The translations under genes and the position numbers were made by a program. From NCBI RefSeq assembly GCF_033568475.1, contig NC_133122.1, positions 142,111,402-142,175,401 on the forward strand: DNA of 64,000 bases. Reading direction: 5' to 3'. Below are positions 23,007 through 35,301 of the stretch, one piece after another. The notes beneath the pieces were generated by a model that searched no databases, was not told the origin of the DNA, and was given only the letters and a program-made list of their open reading frames with translations. Position 1 is the stretch's first letter. Every line of letters begins with the position of its first letter. This DNA comes from Henckelia pumila (lineage: Eukaryota; Streptophyta; Magnoliopsida; Lamiales; Gesneriaceae).

Positions 23007-23552
23007 ACCCTGCCGAGAAATGATGTGAACAAGGAATTCCACCTGGTGCCCCTAAAGGGGTGTTCATGTTGATGGAGTAGGTGAACTTTTGGCCAGAGAT
23101 CATGAGTTCAATTTCCCCTACCAACATCTTCTTGGACTAGTCTGTCACACAGAGCTTGCCTAGTGTGATTTACCTAGCTAACGTAGTTTGCAGCTTATTG
23201 CGTTAGTCCGAGAGTTTACCCAGTGCGCACCGAAGGTAGCGGCTGCGGTTCCCACGTCACGAAAAAAAAAGGAATACCACCCGGCCGCACGTGGCCAATG
23301 CCCTTGCGCACGGTGCTCTCAACTTGGGCATCCATGATGGCACTAATCCAACGTACGTTCAAGGATGAGATGACCCCTTGTAAGATGTAAGGATTCACCC
23401 TACCGAGAAATGAAGTGAACAAGGAATTCCACTCGGTACGTGCCGTACGTGGCCACCGCCCTTGCGCAAGGTACTCCCAACTTGAGAACTCATGGTGGCC
23501 CAAATACAACGTATGTTAAAGGATTAGATGACCCCTTGTAAGATGTAAGGAT
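23007..23552. repeat. Tandem pair of a roughly 160-bp repeat, first copy split by a SINE
   Basis: Copy A (23007-23046 plus 23285-23394) and copy B (23396-23552) share CACCCT(G/A)CCGAGAAATGA, GAACAAGGAATTCCAC, the CCCTTGCGCA block and GACCCCTTGTAAGATGTAAGG. Copy A is interrupted by the SINE. Its identity is unknown; it may be part of a larger repeat unit. Confidence 0.75.
23047..23270 (+). mobile_element. tRNA-type SINE with 14-bp target duplication
   Basis: A 224-bp insert ending in a poly(A) run. The target duplication is GGAATTCCACCTGG (23033-23046) against GGAATACCACCCGG (23271-23284), 12 of 14. GAGTTCAATTT near 23103 fits a Pol III B box, and the tail half (GTTTGCAGCTTATTGCG ... GTGCGCACCGAAGGTAGCGG) resembles plant SINE bodies with a tRNA-like head. 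No coding potential; mobilised by LINE enzymes in trans. Confidence 0.75.
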
Positions 23553-23941
23553 TTGTTAGCTTGGTATCAGTCATATTTTTGTCGACGAAATTGCTTGTGC
23601 ATGATGATGATTGTAATATATAATGATTTGAAGAAAAAGAAAGGATGAGTGGAAAAGATAAAGTTTCACTATTTGATGATGGATTCTTGAAGTTTCTCTT
23701 TTTTGGACGAATGCATGTGTGTGCGCACCATTTATACATAATTTTGGGCATGTAAGTTAAAATTATAATTTTAGTTTTGTAAGTTGGTTCATTTTGAGTT
23801 TTAGTCATATTAACTTGTCAAAGTTTGGTTGTCATCAATCAATAGTTTTTTTTTCTTTTTTTGGTCCTTTTTTTTGGTCCAAAACAACTAGATACGTCGA
23901 ATATTATTTTTGACATTAATGTTTTTTTACAAGACATAATT

Positions 23942-25120
23942 TGTGAAGACCCGAAAATCAGTTGAACAGTTGATAACTTAATCGAGTTGAGCAATTGACT
24001 GAACTGAAGTTGACTGAACCGAGAAGAGAAACTAGAACTGAAACTGAAGTTGAGAAAACTAGAACTGAAACTGAATTGAGGAAACTGAAAGTGACCACAA
24101 AAAATCAGTAAAAAAACTGGAATTGAAAGAAAATTACCATGAGAATTTAGTTGAGGATCAAGTTCAATGATCCCAAAATTCATTTGAGGACCGAAATTTC
24201 AGTCACCGAATATTAGTCGACTGACCAGTTCAGTTGAGAATTCAGTCTTCATTTCGTAACAGACAACTGATCGTCTGAGATTTTGTAACATATGAAATAA
24301 CTCAGAATCAAAGCAAATCAATGGCATTAATGGGTCTGTAACAGTCAGATTTGTGACTATAAATAGCGCTCAGATTTATAAATTAAGGGTTGCACAATTT
24401 TTTGAGCAAAAACACATCATAAGTGAGTTCGGACATTCAGTTAAGCGAGAGAGAAAAGCGTCCAGTTGAGCAACCAGTGAATTTAGTTGGGCCAGGTCAA
24501 GCTAAATTCAAGAACAACCGAACAGTTTTAACATCAATCTGTAAGCAGGCTTTCTGATTTGAAATCTGATAATATGTTTTTAAAAGATTCCAACATGTAT
24601 GTTTGTGTTCAAATATTCAAATATTCATTTCGAAATTTGTATTGTCTGATGACTGATGCACTAAACTTGTGAATTAGTGGTACGAATATATATTTCGAAC
24701 ACTCTGCTCTATTTTTGTTTTGTTCTGATTTATGATAAACATATAAGAGACTGATATCAGTTCGAAACTCATAAGTGAATTTGGTACATAAAACTACTCG
24801 GTTATTTCTGATGACTACATGAGATTTTTGTTCTGTTATGATTTCTGTATATGTATAAGATCGGTTAAAACTTACAAACTGATTTTAAAAACTGGGATAA
24901 TTTGCCCTTTTACTGAGTGACAACCATATCGCTCATTCACCCAAACCATCTCAGATTAGATTGAGGAAGAAGTAGAAGATGACGAGCAAAACCAGTTTTG
25001 GGGCTGGTGAATACTGAACGAGATTGCTGTTATTTAGTTTCTACCTTAGTATTATTATATTTTCCGCTGCGTTAAACTTTGTTTTCAGTTTGGTTTATTA
25101 TCAGTTCAAGCACTGTAAAA
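23942..25120 (+). mobile_element. Probable Ty3-type LTR, interrupted by the copia element
   Basis: Starts TGTGAAGACCCGAAAATC, contains long AAGTTGACTGAACCGAG-type direct repeats and a TATAAATAGCG box at 24359, and ends in a TTTCCGCTGCG region. The copia element is inserted at 25120, and the flank seems to continue at 34455. No internal coding region or second LTR is visible, so it could be a solo LTR. Family assignment is by general appearance. Confidence 0.45.
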
Positions 25121-27013
25121 TGTTGGAAAACTGTGTTCAGATCAATTAGAATTGATACCCGGTGCAGCGGAAGTTTAAAAATTTTATTTTATTAATATGG
25201 AACGATTCCATATCTGGGTATCAAAACTTTTACGATTAAATTCACACAAGTAAAACAAATAATCACAATTAATGTTTTACCTTAAATCTCGAAACGAGAT
25301 TATGGACTCCAACAGAATTTAATCTGCTCTTCTTGTAAATCCCGGGAACTGATGGCGTCACGATCAATCACCGGAATAAGGTCCACGAACAGAAAATAGA
25401 AACCCTCTGATTAACTGCACTAGAAATCAATCAGAAGTTTGCGTAGAAAATAAACAGATATGATCTGTTAATTCAGATTGTAATTTTTCATAAAAATCAC
25501 AAGCCGAATTTTCTCCGAAAGGGACAGAGGAATTTTCGAAAATCCTCTTGAAATAATTATGCAGTGTTCGAAAATTTGAAGACTGAATCACACGTAATTT
25601 TCGAACCCACTACATGTATTTATAGATAATTTTTAGACTAGGTTAAGTTATAATTGTGTTAGGACTCTAACTCCTTAAAGCCCACAATCCATAACTTAAG
25701 CCCAACAAGCCAAGCTCGTTGTTATAGAAATTAATATAAAATTCATCGTGACTCCGATTGATAAACTGATTTTACCAATGTGCACAGAAACCATTTCTGC
25801 ATCTTTTAGAGTCAAGATAATTTTTCTGAATCCGAATTCAGTGATTTCCAAAAATGCCCATCCCTATGTCATTTTAGGAAATCCCACTCCCTTTAGTTAA
25901 GAAGTCCAACTTCTCTTTTAATAAATTTAACTCTTTAAATTTAACTATCTCTACGGGGTTTTAGTAATCCATTACTTGTGTAACCCTCAATGGTTCAGGA
26001 ATACAGCTAGCCGTGGGCTCACAACTCCTTGTGACTCGGAACAACAATTTCCGACTTACCCATCGAATCATGGTAAGAGCGCCTAGCAACATCGCCCCAT
26101 GATTCCCTAGGTATTACTGATAGTGCCTGCAAGAACCAGTAGATTTTGGTTAGCGTACAGTACGGTCCCTTCATCCATATATCCCGATCGAATCAACAAC
26201 CATTGGTATATCGAGAGTCGTTCGAGATTCGATAACTATGCATTACATCTTGGAGATCAAATAGTGACATCGCATGTGTTACTAGGATAACCAATTAACC
26301 TAAAACACATCATGTACTCTGGCCAGAGATTCGTCACACTAATATCTCCTCAGATCGCATAGGATATCCACACTCGCAAGTTTGTGGTGAATCCTTGACA
26401 ACAAAGCATCGACTCCTATATGCGTCGTAACTGTACCCAATCCCGACACCTGATGACCCTAATAGAGTCGGTAAATGAGTCAAAGCACAGTACTAGCATA
26501 TAGAGTCTCAATGATGTTTCAAGTAATAAGGACTAATGGTGTACAACCAAAACCGCGGACTTTATCCACTCGATAAGTGATAACCACTTGGAAAGTCCGA
26601 ATAGGGTAGTTCGATCATTCATCATATGAATATCCATTTGCATGCTTTGAACATCTTTATGTTCCATACCAATGAAACGTGGTACTCGGCATCGCAAATG
26701 CTAGTCTCAATCTCGAGCGATCCTTATCCCTTTTTGCGGACGGCTCAATTGACTAGGAACAGTTTAGAATATACAGTGACTATAAGATGTGTTTCATGAT
26801 AGTCATCCCCATGTGCTACCACATCATACATATACTATAGTATATTCAAGGTATTTATCAAAACAATAATATTATATCATAATATAATAATATGAAGAAA
26901 GATAAAGTCAATACCATTATAAAAGTGTAAATTATATTAAACAAAAGATTGTTTTACATAGAGTCATAAAAGCCCTTAGCCACAAGTTGGCTAACCGGGC
27001 ACCCACTTTTTCA
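25121..27013 (-). repeat. Copia LTR (3' LTR)
   Basis: 1893 bp, TG...CA in plus orientation (TGTTGGAAAACTG ... CACTTTTTCA). Matches the other LTR without gaps, about 98% identical by manual comparison. Confidence 0.95.
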
Positions 27014-27024
27014 ATCTCCCACTT
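27014..27024 (-). other. Polypurine tract
   Basis: On the minus strand AAGTGGGAGAT sits directly against the 3' LTR and overlaps the end of the pol frame; this is the expected plus-strand primer site for reverse transcription. Confidence 0.75.
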
Positions 27025-27027
27025 GCC

Positions 27028-30000
27028 CTAAAGACAACTAGTCATACTACGTAATCCCATTGCTTCGCGATGTTTGTCAAACAATGGTCCTGGCAAGGGC
27101 TTAGTAAGCGGATCAGCGATATTGTCTGTAGAGGCCACTCTCTCGACACTGATGTCTCCTCTTTCCACAATCTCCCGGATGATGTGGTATTTCCTCAGTA
27201 CGTGTTTGGACTTCTGATGAGACCTTGGCTCCTTTGCCTGAGCAACGGCACCCGTGTTGTCACAGTAAACCGGGACTGGACCAACAGCTTCAGGAATTGC
27301 ACCCAACTCTTGGATGAATTTCCTTATCCAAACCGCCTTTTTAGCAGCAGCTGATGCTGCAATGTATTATGCCTTAGTGGTGAAATCCGCTGTGGTGTCC
27401 TGCTTGGAAATTTTCCAAGAGACAGCACCGCCATTGAGCATGAATACAAATCCAGAGGTTGACTTCGAGTCATCCATGTCGCTTTGGAAGCTAGAGTCGG
27501 TGTAGCCTTCCAACTTCAATTCTCTTCCTCCATAAACCATGAACACATTCTTAGTCCTTCGCAAGTACTTAAGAATATCCTTCACGGCTTTCCAATGCAT
27601 TTGACCGGGATTGGCTTGATATCTGCTCGTGACGCTCAGAGCATAGGCCACATCCGGTCTGGTAGATATCATCCCATACATGATACTACCAATGGCTGAC
27701 ACATATGGTATGTGTGTCATCTTCTCTATCTCTTCGTCAGTCTTGGGACACATAGACTTGGATAAAGAAACTCCATGACACATAGGTAGATGTCCTCTCT
27801 TGGACCCATCCATTAAAAACCTTTTCAATATGGTTTCGATGTAGGTTGATTGAGTAAGTCCTATCATTCTCTTAGATCTATCTCTATAGATCTGTATCCC
27901 AAGAATATAGGAGGCCTCACCCAAATCCTTCATCGAGAATCTACCTGATAACCATATCTTTGTTGACTGCAACATCCCTACGTCATTCCCCATGAGTAGA
28001 ATGTCATCAACATAAAGTACTAAGAATGTTACCGCATCCTTAACTACTTTCTTGTACACGCATGGTTCCTCCGGGTTTTTGATGAAACCAAAATCCTTTA
28101 TTGTTTCATCAAATTTCTGGTTCCAACTTCTTGATGCTTGTTTGAGACCATAGATTGATCTCTGAAGCTTGCATACCTTATGCTCGCTTCCAATGGATGT
28201 GTATCCCTCAGGCTGCGTCATATAGATCTCTTCCTTAATGTTTCCATTAAAAAATGCAGTCTTTACATCTATTTGTCATATCTCATAGTCATACCATGCT
28301 GCTATGGCAATAAGGATTCTTATGGACTTGAACATTGCGACTGGTGAAAAGGTTTCATCATAGTCAACTCCTTGTCTTTGAATATAACCTTTTGTCACCA
28401 ATCGTGCCTTGTAGGTCAATACCTTTCCATCAGGCCCAAGCTTTCTCTTGTAGATCCATTTGCACCCAATTGGAATAATTCCATCGAGAGGATCTACTAA
28501 AGACCAAACTTGGTTAGAATGCATCGAATCTATTTCCGATTGCATAGCTTCAAGCCATAAATTTGAATCCGCATCAGAAATTGCTTCCTTGAAGTTTCTT
28601 GGATCACATCCAATGTCGGGTTCACTTTGATCCCCTTCAAGAAGAAGACCATATCTAATAGGAGGCCTAGAAGTCCTCTCGGATCTCCTAGTAGTAGGCG
28701 TGTCTTGTGATGATTCTTGAGGTGTAGGATCGCTATTTTGTATCTCGGGTTCTTCTCGAATTTCTTTGAGTTCCATCATCTTGTCTTTCTTATCCAATAA
28801 GAACTCCTTCTCCAAGAAGGTGGCATTCCTTGAAACAAACACTTTTGTTTCATTAGGATGATAGAAATAATATCCGATTGAATTCTTCGGATACCCCATA
28901 AAATAACATAAGGAGGATCGACTATCCAACTTATCTCCCACTGTCTGCTTCACGTAAGCAGGACATCCCCAAATCCTCAAGTACGAATACTTAGGAGCTT
29001 TGCCATTCCATAACTCGTATGGTGTTTTATTTACTGCTTTAGTGTGGACGTTGTTTAACAACAATAGCGCCGTTTCAAGTGCGTAGCCCCAAAACGAAGG
29101 TGGGAGCTCAGTGAAGCTCATCATGGATCGAACCATGTCCAACAAAGTTCGATTGCGACGCTCCGAAACACCATTAAGCTGAGTTGTCATAGGAGGAGTC
29201 CACTGAGAGAGAATCTCATTCTCTTTTAGATAGTCCAAAAACTCGGTACTTAAGTATTCTCCACCTCGATCCGATCGAAGTGCCTTAATACTTTTACCTA
29301 GTTTGTTTTCTACTTCAGCCTTGAATTCTTTGAACCTTTCAAATGCTTCAGACTTATATTTCATTAAATATAAATACCCATACCTAGAATGATCATCAGT
29401 AAATGTAATGAAGTAGGTGTTGCCACATTTAGTACCAATCCTAAATGGACCGCAAACATCTGTATGGATCAAATCCAACAGATTTTGACTACGCTCAGGT
29501 TTCCCTTTGAAAGGAGATTTAGTCATTTTTCCCTTTAGGCAGGACTCACAAGTAGGTAGAGAGTTAATATCAGACATATCAAACATGCCCTCTCCCACTA
29601 GCTTGTTCATCCTCCTTGAGGAAATATGACCTAGCCTAGCATGCCAAAGGTTTGCCGGGTTTTGACTATCGTCCTTTCTTTTAATTGTTGTTACCGGTTT
29701 ATCAACATAATTAATTGGAACGTCTTTTAATTTTAAGCTATATAGATCGTTTTCAAGTTGTCCATTTTCAATCAAACATTCATTCTTGTAAATATTGCAA
29801 ATCCCATTTACAAAATTGCAAGAAAAACCATCTCTATCAAGCATAGAAATAGATATAATGTTTTTGACAAAATCCGGAACATATAAAACATCTCTCAAAA
29901 ATAACTTAAAATTGTTCTGCAAAACTAAATAAATGTCTCCTATAGCTTTGGCTTTGACTCTAGAACCATTCCCGAGCCTTAGCTGGGTCTCACCCATCCT

Positions 30001-30897
30001 TAGCTTACGACTTCTTGTCATCACCTGCAAATCATTGCAAATGTGAGATCCACATCCGGTATCCAATACCCAAGAAGAAGTATTAAGCAAAACATTTATT
30101 TCAATGTAAAACATACCCTTTGCAGTTCGCAACTGTTCGAGGTATTCCTTGCAGTTACGTTTCCAATGACCGGGTTTCTTGCAGTAATGGCAAACGTTTT
30201 CATCTTTTATTCCAATTGAAGCCTTAGCCTTTCCCTTCTTATTTGGTACAATCTTCTTGGGCGGGGCAGAACGTTTCTTACCCTTTTCACTTGGTCCTTT
30301 CTTAGAGTTAGAAGAGGAGCCAACCAAGAGTACCGGTTTATCCTTCTTTAGTGTGACTTCATAAGTCACAAGTATATTGACCATCTCTTCAAGGGTGGCC
30401 TCTATCTTGTTCATATTGAAGTTCATCACAAAGCCGTCAAACGACGAAGGAAGTGAAAGAAGCAACAAGTCCGCATTGAGTTCATGCTCTAATGTCAGTT
30501 CGAGTTTTACCAACTTTTCAATGAGCCCAATCATGTGTACCCCATGCTCACGGACCGAAGTCCCATCTCGCATGCGGCATGTCATGAACTCTTTGACAGT
30601 TGCAAATTTCTCGGCCCTTGACTGAGCTCCAAAAAGTTCCTTGAGTGCGCTGTGAATGTCAGCAGCATTCACCGCATCCTCAAATCGCCTCTGGATTTCA
30701 TCAGACATTGATGCTAGCATATAACTCTTTGCCTTGACATCATGGTCCCACCAATCGTCAAGCTTTTTCAACTCTTCCGGACTAGTGTTAGCCGGGGCTT
30801 CCTTCGGAGGACGCTTCTCTAACACGTAGAAAGCCTTCTCCGAATTTAGAATGATTTTTAACTTACGGAACCATTCCATATAGTTAGCGTCAGTCAA
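27028..30897 (-). pseudogene. Copia gag-pol polyprotein with two nonsense codons
   Basis: One frame across about 1290 codons. Gag carries a CCHC knuckle, CHYCKKPGHWKRNC. Then protease WVLDTGCGSHIC, integrase (HARLGH ... CESC zinc site; DVCGPF, DDHSRYGY, SDRGGEY acidic triad), reverse transcriptase (LYVDDILLMG) and RNase H (GYTDSSFQSD, ending near NIADPLTKPLPG). Premature stops: TGA at 28276-28278, where the family normally has a Trp codon, and TAA at 27367-27369, where a Glu is usual in the RNase H. No ATG is visible at the gag start; the frame is open upstream to a TTTTCAG acceptor-like site near 30960, so a spliced leader is possible. Clade not assigned. Confidence 0.93.
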
Positions 30898-32547
30898 CTT
30901 GTTTTGATCGAGAATTGAGAGTAGTGGATTACGCGAATTTATAGTAATGAAATACTGAAAAGGAAACAGACAATAATCAGTGATTTGTTTAATTAATTTA
31001 CTAAGACATAAAATATGGCGAATTTCATTTTATGAATTACACTCCCACTATTTTGACGATTTCACTACCCTCTAGTGAAAACGAGAAACATTTTCTTTAG
31101 TGGGAACATGGAGTCCAATTGACAAACTATGGTCCCGAACAATATCAGCCAACCATAATTTTCAAAAGGTAGAGCCCAATTGCTTCCAAAGCAACCTCCA
31201 TGTTTTTACCTCATGTCCAATAAGGGCCCAATAATATGACGCCGTTTATTGTGACATGTCAAGATGACCCATCAATATTAAGTTGTGATGGACGGTCGCC
31301 ATGTGGATCCCCAATAATATGAGCCAATCCCATGGGAGTTCCACCCAACTTACAACATGTGTCGATCCAATGTACAGCTTTCCGACGAACGGGCCCCCCC
31401 AATAATATGAGCCGGACCGTATCCGCGGGTAGCATCACATAAATTGATCGTTGATGGAAGGTAGGAATATTTAAAAAATATTTAAAATTCCCTTTTGTTT
31501 ATCTTGATATCAATTTTAAATCATATTTAAAATGAGGGATTTTATTTTTGAAAATTTGTCTCATCATGCAAATATATGTATGTTTGCGGGATTCATAAAA
31601 TTTAGTCTAAACATGCATACATCAATAATATCATATATTATTAAAGGATGATCGATCCCATTAACTATTCGACCCGTGGTTGCCAATCACGAGTCTAAGT
31701 CCAATCCTAGGTGTTATGCAAGTATGCAATGCAATCCTATTACATTGTGCTTCCAATTTACATTTTTTCGGTCTTCATTGTCTGCTGGGCCCACCATTTC
31801 TTCAAATCTTTGTCTCCCACTAAGTCTAATAAATTTACAATAAATTTTGATGACAAATATGGGATACATTTTTAGGGGTGGGAACGGGCCATAAACTAGG
31901 CCCACTTTTATTACATATGACAATCATATTGGGCTATAAACCAAGCCCATTAATAAACACCAACAACAATAAGACAAATGTAAATCACCTAACATACACC
32001 TAAAACATTGGTCATGGCAATCGATCATCCTTTATCCATTAATTAATTCAATAATTAAATAATCGGATAAACATGCAATGACATCATAATTTAAAAGATA
32101 AAATCATATTTTATCTTATCCATCCATAAGATCATATCTTATCATCAATTGTACCAAAATAATTACTTTTATAAAATTTAATTTAACGGATAAAATTTAT
32201 AAATTTTCCAAAAATTCAAATTTATCCAAAAATCAATTTTAAAAATTTCGGACTCGAACAATTCAATCTGATGCCTCGTGATCTAATCAAAAACAATTTT
32301 CGATCGGATCAAACACAAGAATTTCAAAAATTCAAAATTTTTTAAAATTAAAATTTTAATTTTCCAGGCTGCCCGGGACAATCCCGGGCAGCCCGTGCCC
32401 CGACCGGGGCTCGGGCTGGGCAGCGACGATCGCTGCCCGTGTTTTGCCCGTCAAAATTTTGATTTTTTAAAAATTTGTTTTGTTTCAAAAACGAGGCTTA
32501 AAAATTTTGTACAATCGATTAATTTAATCGGTTGATCTGAGCAACCT
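30898..32547 (-). other. Copia untranslated leader with GC-rich hairpin
   Basis: 1.65 kb between primer-binding site and gag. It includes a GC-rich block at 32365-32445 with nested palindromes (GCCCGGGACAATCCCGGGC; GGGCAGCGACGATCGCTGCCC minus its ends) and four spaced repeats of CAATAATATGA at about 31220-31410. The hairpin is placed where packaging or dimerisation signals usually lie; that role is inference. Confidence 0.7.
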
Positions 32548-32560
32548 GGCTCTGATACCA
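32548..32560 (-). other. Primer-binding site, initiator tRNA-Met
   Basis: On the minus strand TGGTATCAGAGCC, one base after the 5' LTR end, complementary to the 3' end of plant initiator tRNA-Met. Confidence 0.92.
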
Positions 32561-32561
32561 C

Positions 32562-34454
32562 TGTGGGAAAACTGTGTTCAGATCAATTAGAATTGATACC
32601 CGGTGCAGCAAAAGTTTAAAAATTTTATTTTATTAATATGGAACGATTCCATATCTGGGTATCAAAACTTTTACGATTAAATTCACACAAGTAAAACAAA
32701 TAATCACAATTAATGTTTTACCTTAAATCTCGAAATGAGATTATGGACTCCAACAGAATTTAATCTGCTCTTCTTGTAAATCCCGGGAACTGATGGCGTC
32801 ACGATCAATCACCAGAATAAGGTCCACGAACAGAAAACAGAAATCCTCTGATTGACTGTACTAGAAATCAATCAGAAGTTTGCGTAGAGAATAAACAGAT
32901 ATGATCTGTTAATTCAGATTGTAATTTTTCACAAAAATCACAAGCCGAATTTTCTCCGAAAGAGACAGAGGAATTTTCGAAAATCCTCTTGAAATAATTA
33001 TGCAGTGTTCGAAAATTTGAAGACTGAATCACACGTAATTTTCGAACCCACTACATGTATTTATAGATAATTTCTAGACTAGGTTAAGTTATAATTGTGT
33101 TAGGACTCTAACTCCTTAAAGCCCACAATCCTTAACTTAAGCCCAACAAGCCAAGCCCGTTGTTATAGAAATTAATATAAAATTCATCGTGACTCCGATT
33201 GATAAACTGATTTTACCAATGTGCACAGAAACCATTTCTGCATCTTTTAGAGTCAAGATAATTTTTCTGAATCCGAATTCAGTGATTTCCAAAAATGTCC
33301 ATCCCTATGTCATTTTAGGAAATCCCACTCCCTTTAGTTAAGAAGTCCAACTTCTCTTTCATTAAATTTAACTCTTTAAATTTAACTATCTCTACGGGGT
33401 TTTAGTAATCCATTACTTGTGTAATCCTCAATGGTTCAGGAATACAGCTAGCCGTGGACTCACAACTCCTTGTGACTCGGAACAACAATTTCCGACTTAC
33501 CCATCGAATCATGGTAAGAGCGCCTAGCAACATCGCCCCATGATTTCCTAGGTATTACTGATAGTGCCTGCAAGAACCAGTAGATTTTGGTTAGCATACA
33601 GTACGGTCTCTTCATCCATATATCCCGATCGAATCAACAACCATTGGTATATCGAGAGTCGTTCGAGATTCGATAACTATGCATCACATCTTGGAGATCA
33701 AATAGTGACATCGCATGTGTTACTAGGATAACCAATTAACCTAAAACACATCATGTACTCTGGCCAGAGATTCGTCACACTAATATCTCCTCAGATCGCA
33801 TAGGATATCCACACTCGCAAGTATGTGGTGAATCCTTGACAACAAAGCATCGACTCCTATATGCGTCGTAACTGTACCCAATCCCGACACCTGATGACCC
33901 TAATAGAGTCGGTAAACGAGTCAAAGCATAGTACTAGCATATAGAGTCTCAATGATGTTTCAAGTAATAAGGAATAATGGTGTACAACCAAAACCGCGGA
34001 CTTTATCCACTCGATAAGTGATAACCACTTGGAAAGTCCGAATAGGGTAGTTCGATCATTCATCATATGAATATCCATTTGCATGTTTTGAACATCTTTA
34101 TGTTTCATACCAATGAAACGTGGTACTCGGCATCGCAAATGCTAGTCTCAATCTCGAGCGATCCTTATCCCTTTTTGCGGACGGCTCAATTGACTAGGAA
34201 CAGTTTAGAATATACAGTGACTATAAGATGTGTTTCATGATAGTCATCCTCATGTGCTACCACATCGTACATACACTATAGTATATTCAAGGTCTTTATC
34301 AAAACAACAATATTATATCATAATATAACAATATGAAGAAAGATAAAGTCAATACCATTATAAAAGTGTAAATTATATTAAACAAAAGATTGTTTTACAT
34401 AGAGTCATAAAAGCCCTTAGCCACAAGTTGGCTAACCGGGCACCCACTCTTTCA
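32562..34454 (-). repeat. Copia LTR (5' LTR)
   Basis: 1893 bp, TGTGGGAAAACTG ... CACTCTTTCA in plus orientation. Contains promoter and terminator of the element, but I could not assign the TATA box with certainty. Confidence 0.95.
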
Positions 34455-34519
34455 TAAAGATCACTGTAAATTCAGTTTGATGAAGGACAATGTAATTTTC
34501 GAATTAGGAATGAATATAT

Positions 34520-34632
34520 TGATAATTTGTAGAGACTGATTTCGATCTCAACATTAGAGACTCATCGTAATCAGTCGCTAATTAAAATTAGAGACCGATA
34601 TTTCGGTCTCTAATACCCGAATTTCTGGTAGT
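34520..34632. mobile_element. Possible CACTA-type transposon end
   Basis: On the minus strand it starts CTACTACCAGAAATTCGGG, close to the CACTAC-AGAAA ends of plant En/Spm elements, followed by repeats of AGAGACCGAAAT / AGAGACTGATTT as in CACTA subterminal arrays. Only one end is seen, so this is a fragment at best. Confidence 0.4.
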
Positions 34633-34747
34633 AGTATTTATATATCTTTATTCATTGATTCTTTTGTTGGAGAACATATTTTTTATTATTTATTTTTTAT
34701 GCTAAAAAAATTTCCTTGCAAGAGTATAAATAATTCGTTGTATCTCA

Positions 34748-35301
34748 TAGGGGTGCTATCGAGCCGAGTCGAGCTCGAGTAGCACACTACTCGAGCTCGA
34801 GCTCGAGCACATATTTTACTACTCGAGCTCGAGCTCGATCGAGTAGTAAAATATGTGCTCGAGCTCGAGCTCGAGTAGTGTTCGAGTACTCGAGCTCGAG
34901 TTCGAGCAGTGTTCGAGTACTCGAGCTCGAGTTCGAGCTTGAATTAAAAAATATATATAAATTAAAAATATATGAATAAATAAATAAATATAATATTATA
35001 TAAATAAATAAATACAATAATAAATAAATGAATAAATATATAAATATTATAAATATATATATATATATATAAATATAATATTATATATATTATATTTATT
35101 TATATTATTTTTTAATATATGTGCCTTATCGAGTAGCTCGCGAGCTACTCGAACATATAGATATAAAGCTCGACTCGAGCTCGATTGTGAGCTCGAGCTA
35201 CTCGAGCTCGAGCTCGAGCTTGGTCAAATCGAGCTCGAGTCGAGCTTTGACCGAGCTACTCACGAGCTACTCGCGAGTAGCTCGGCTCGTTTGCATCCCT
35301 A
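34748..35301. mobile_element. hAT-type MITE rich in GAGCTCGAG palindromes
   Basis: 554 bp; ends TAGGGGTG ... CATCCCTA; perfect 8-bp target duplication GTATCTCA at 34740-34747 and 35302-35309. Both arms consist of overlapping CTCGAGCTCGAG and GAGTAGCTCG words around an AT-rich core of TAAATAAATA type. Long open frames over the arms only reflect the repeat. Non-coding; depends on a hAT transposase in trans. Confidence 0.88.

Larger units (their letters stand above)
25121..34454 (-). mobile_element. Nearly complete Ty1/copia retrotransposon
   Basis: Read on the minus strand: 5' LTR 34454-32562, primer-binding site, a 1.66-kb leader, one long gag-pol frame (about 30897-27028), a purine tract, and 3' LTR 27013-25121. 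The flanks are TAAAA (25116-25120) and TAAAG (34455-34459), an imperfect 5-bp target duplication. The order protease, integrase, RT, RNase H marks the copia superfamily. By eye the two LTRs differ at about 37 of 1893 positions with no indels, mostly transitions, so insertion is fairly recent. Two nonsense codons in pol make this copy non-autonomous. Confidence 0.95.

Noticed and set aside
23839-24183. Phe/Ser-rich 114-codon minus-strand frame
   Set aside because: Antisense to short AACTGAAGTTGA-type repeats in the putative LTR; low complexity only.
32548-32560. tRNA-like signal near the copia LTR
   Set aside because: Only the 13-nt primer-binding complement of tRNA-Met is present, no cloverleaf; not a tRNA gene.
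33857-34138. 93-codon minus-strand frame in the copia 5' LTR
   Set aside because: Not open in the matching part of the other LTR and lies in U3-like sequence; chance.
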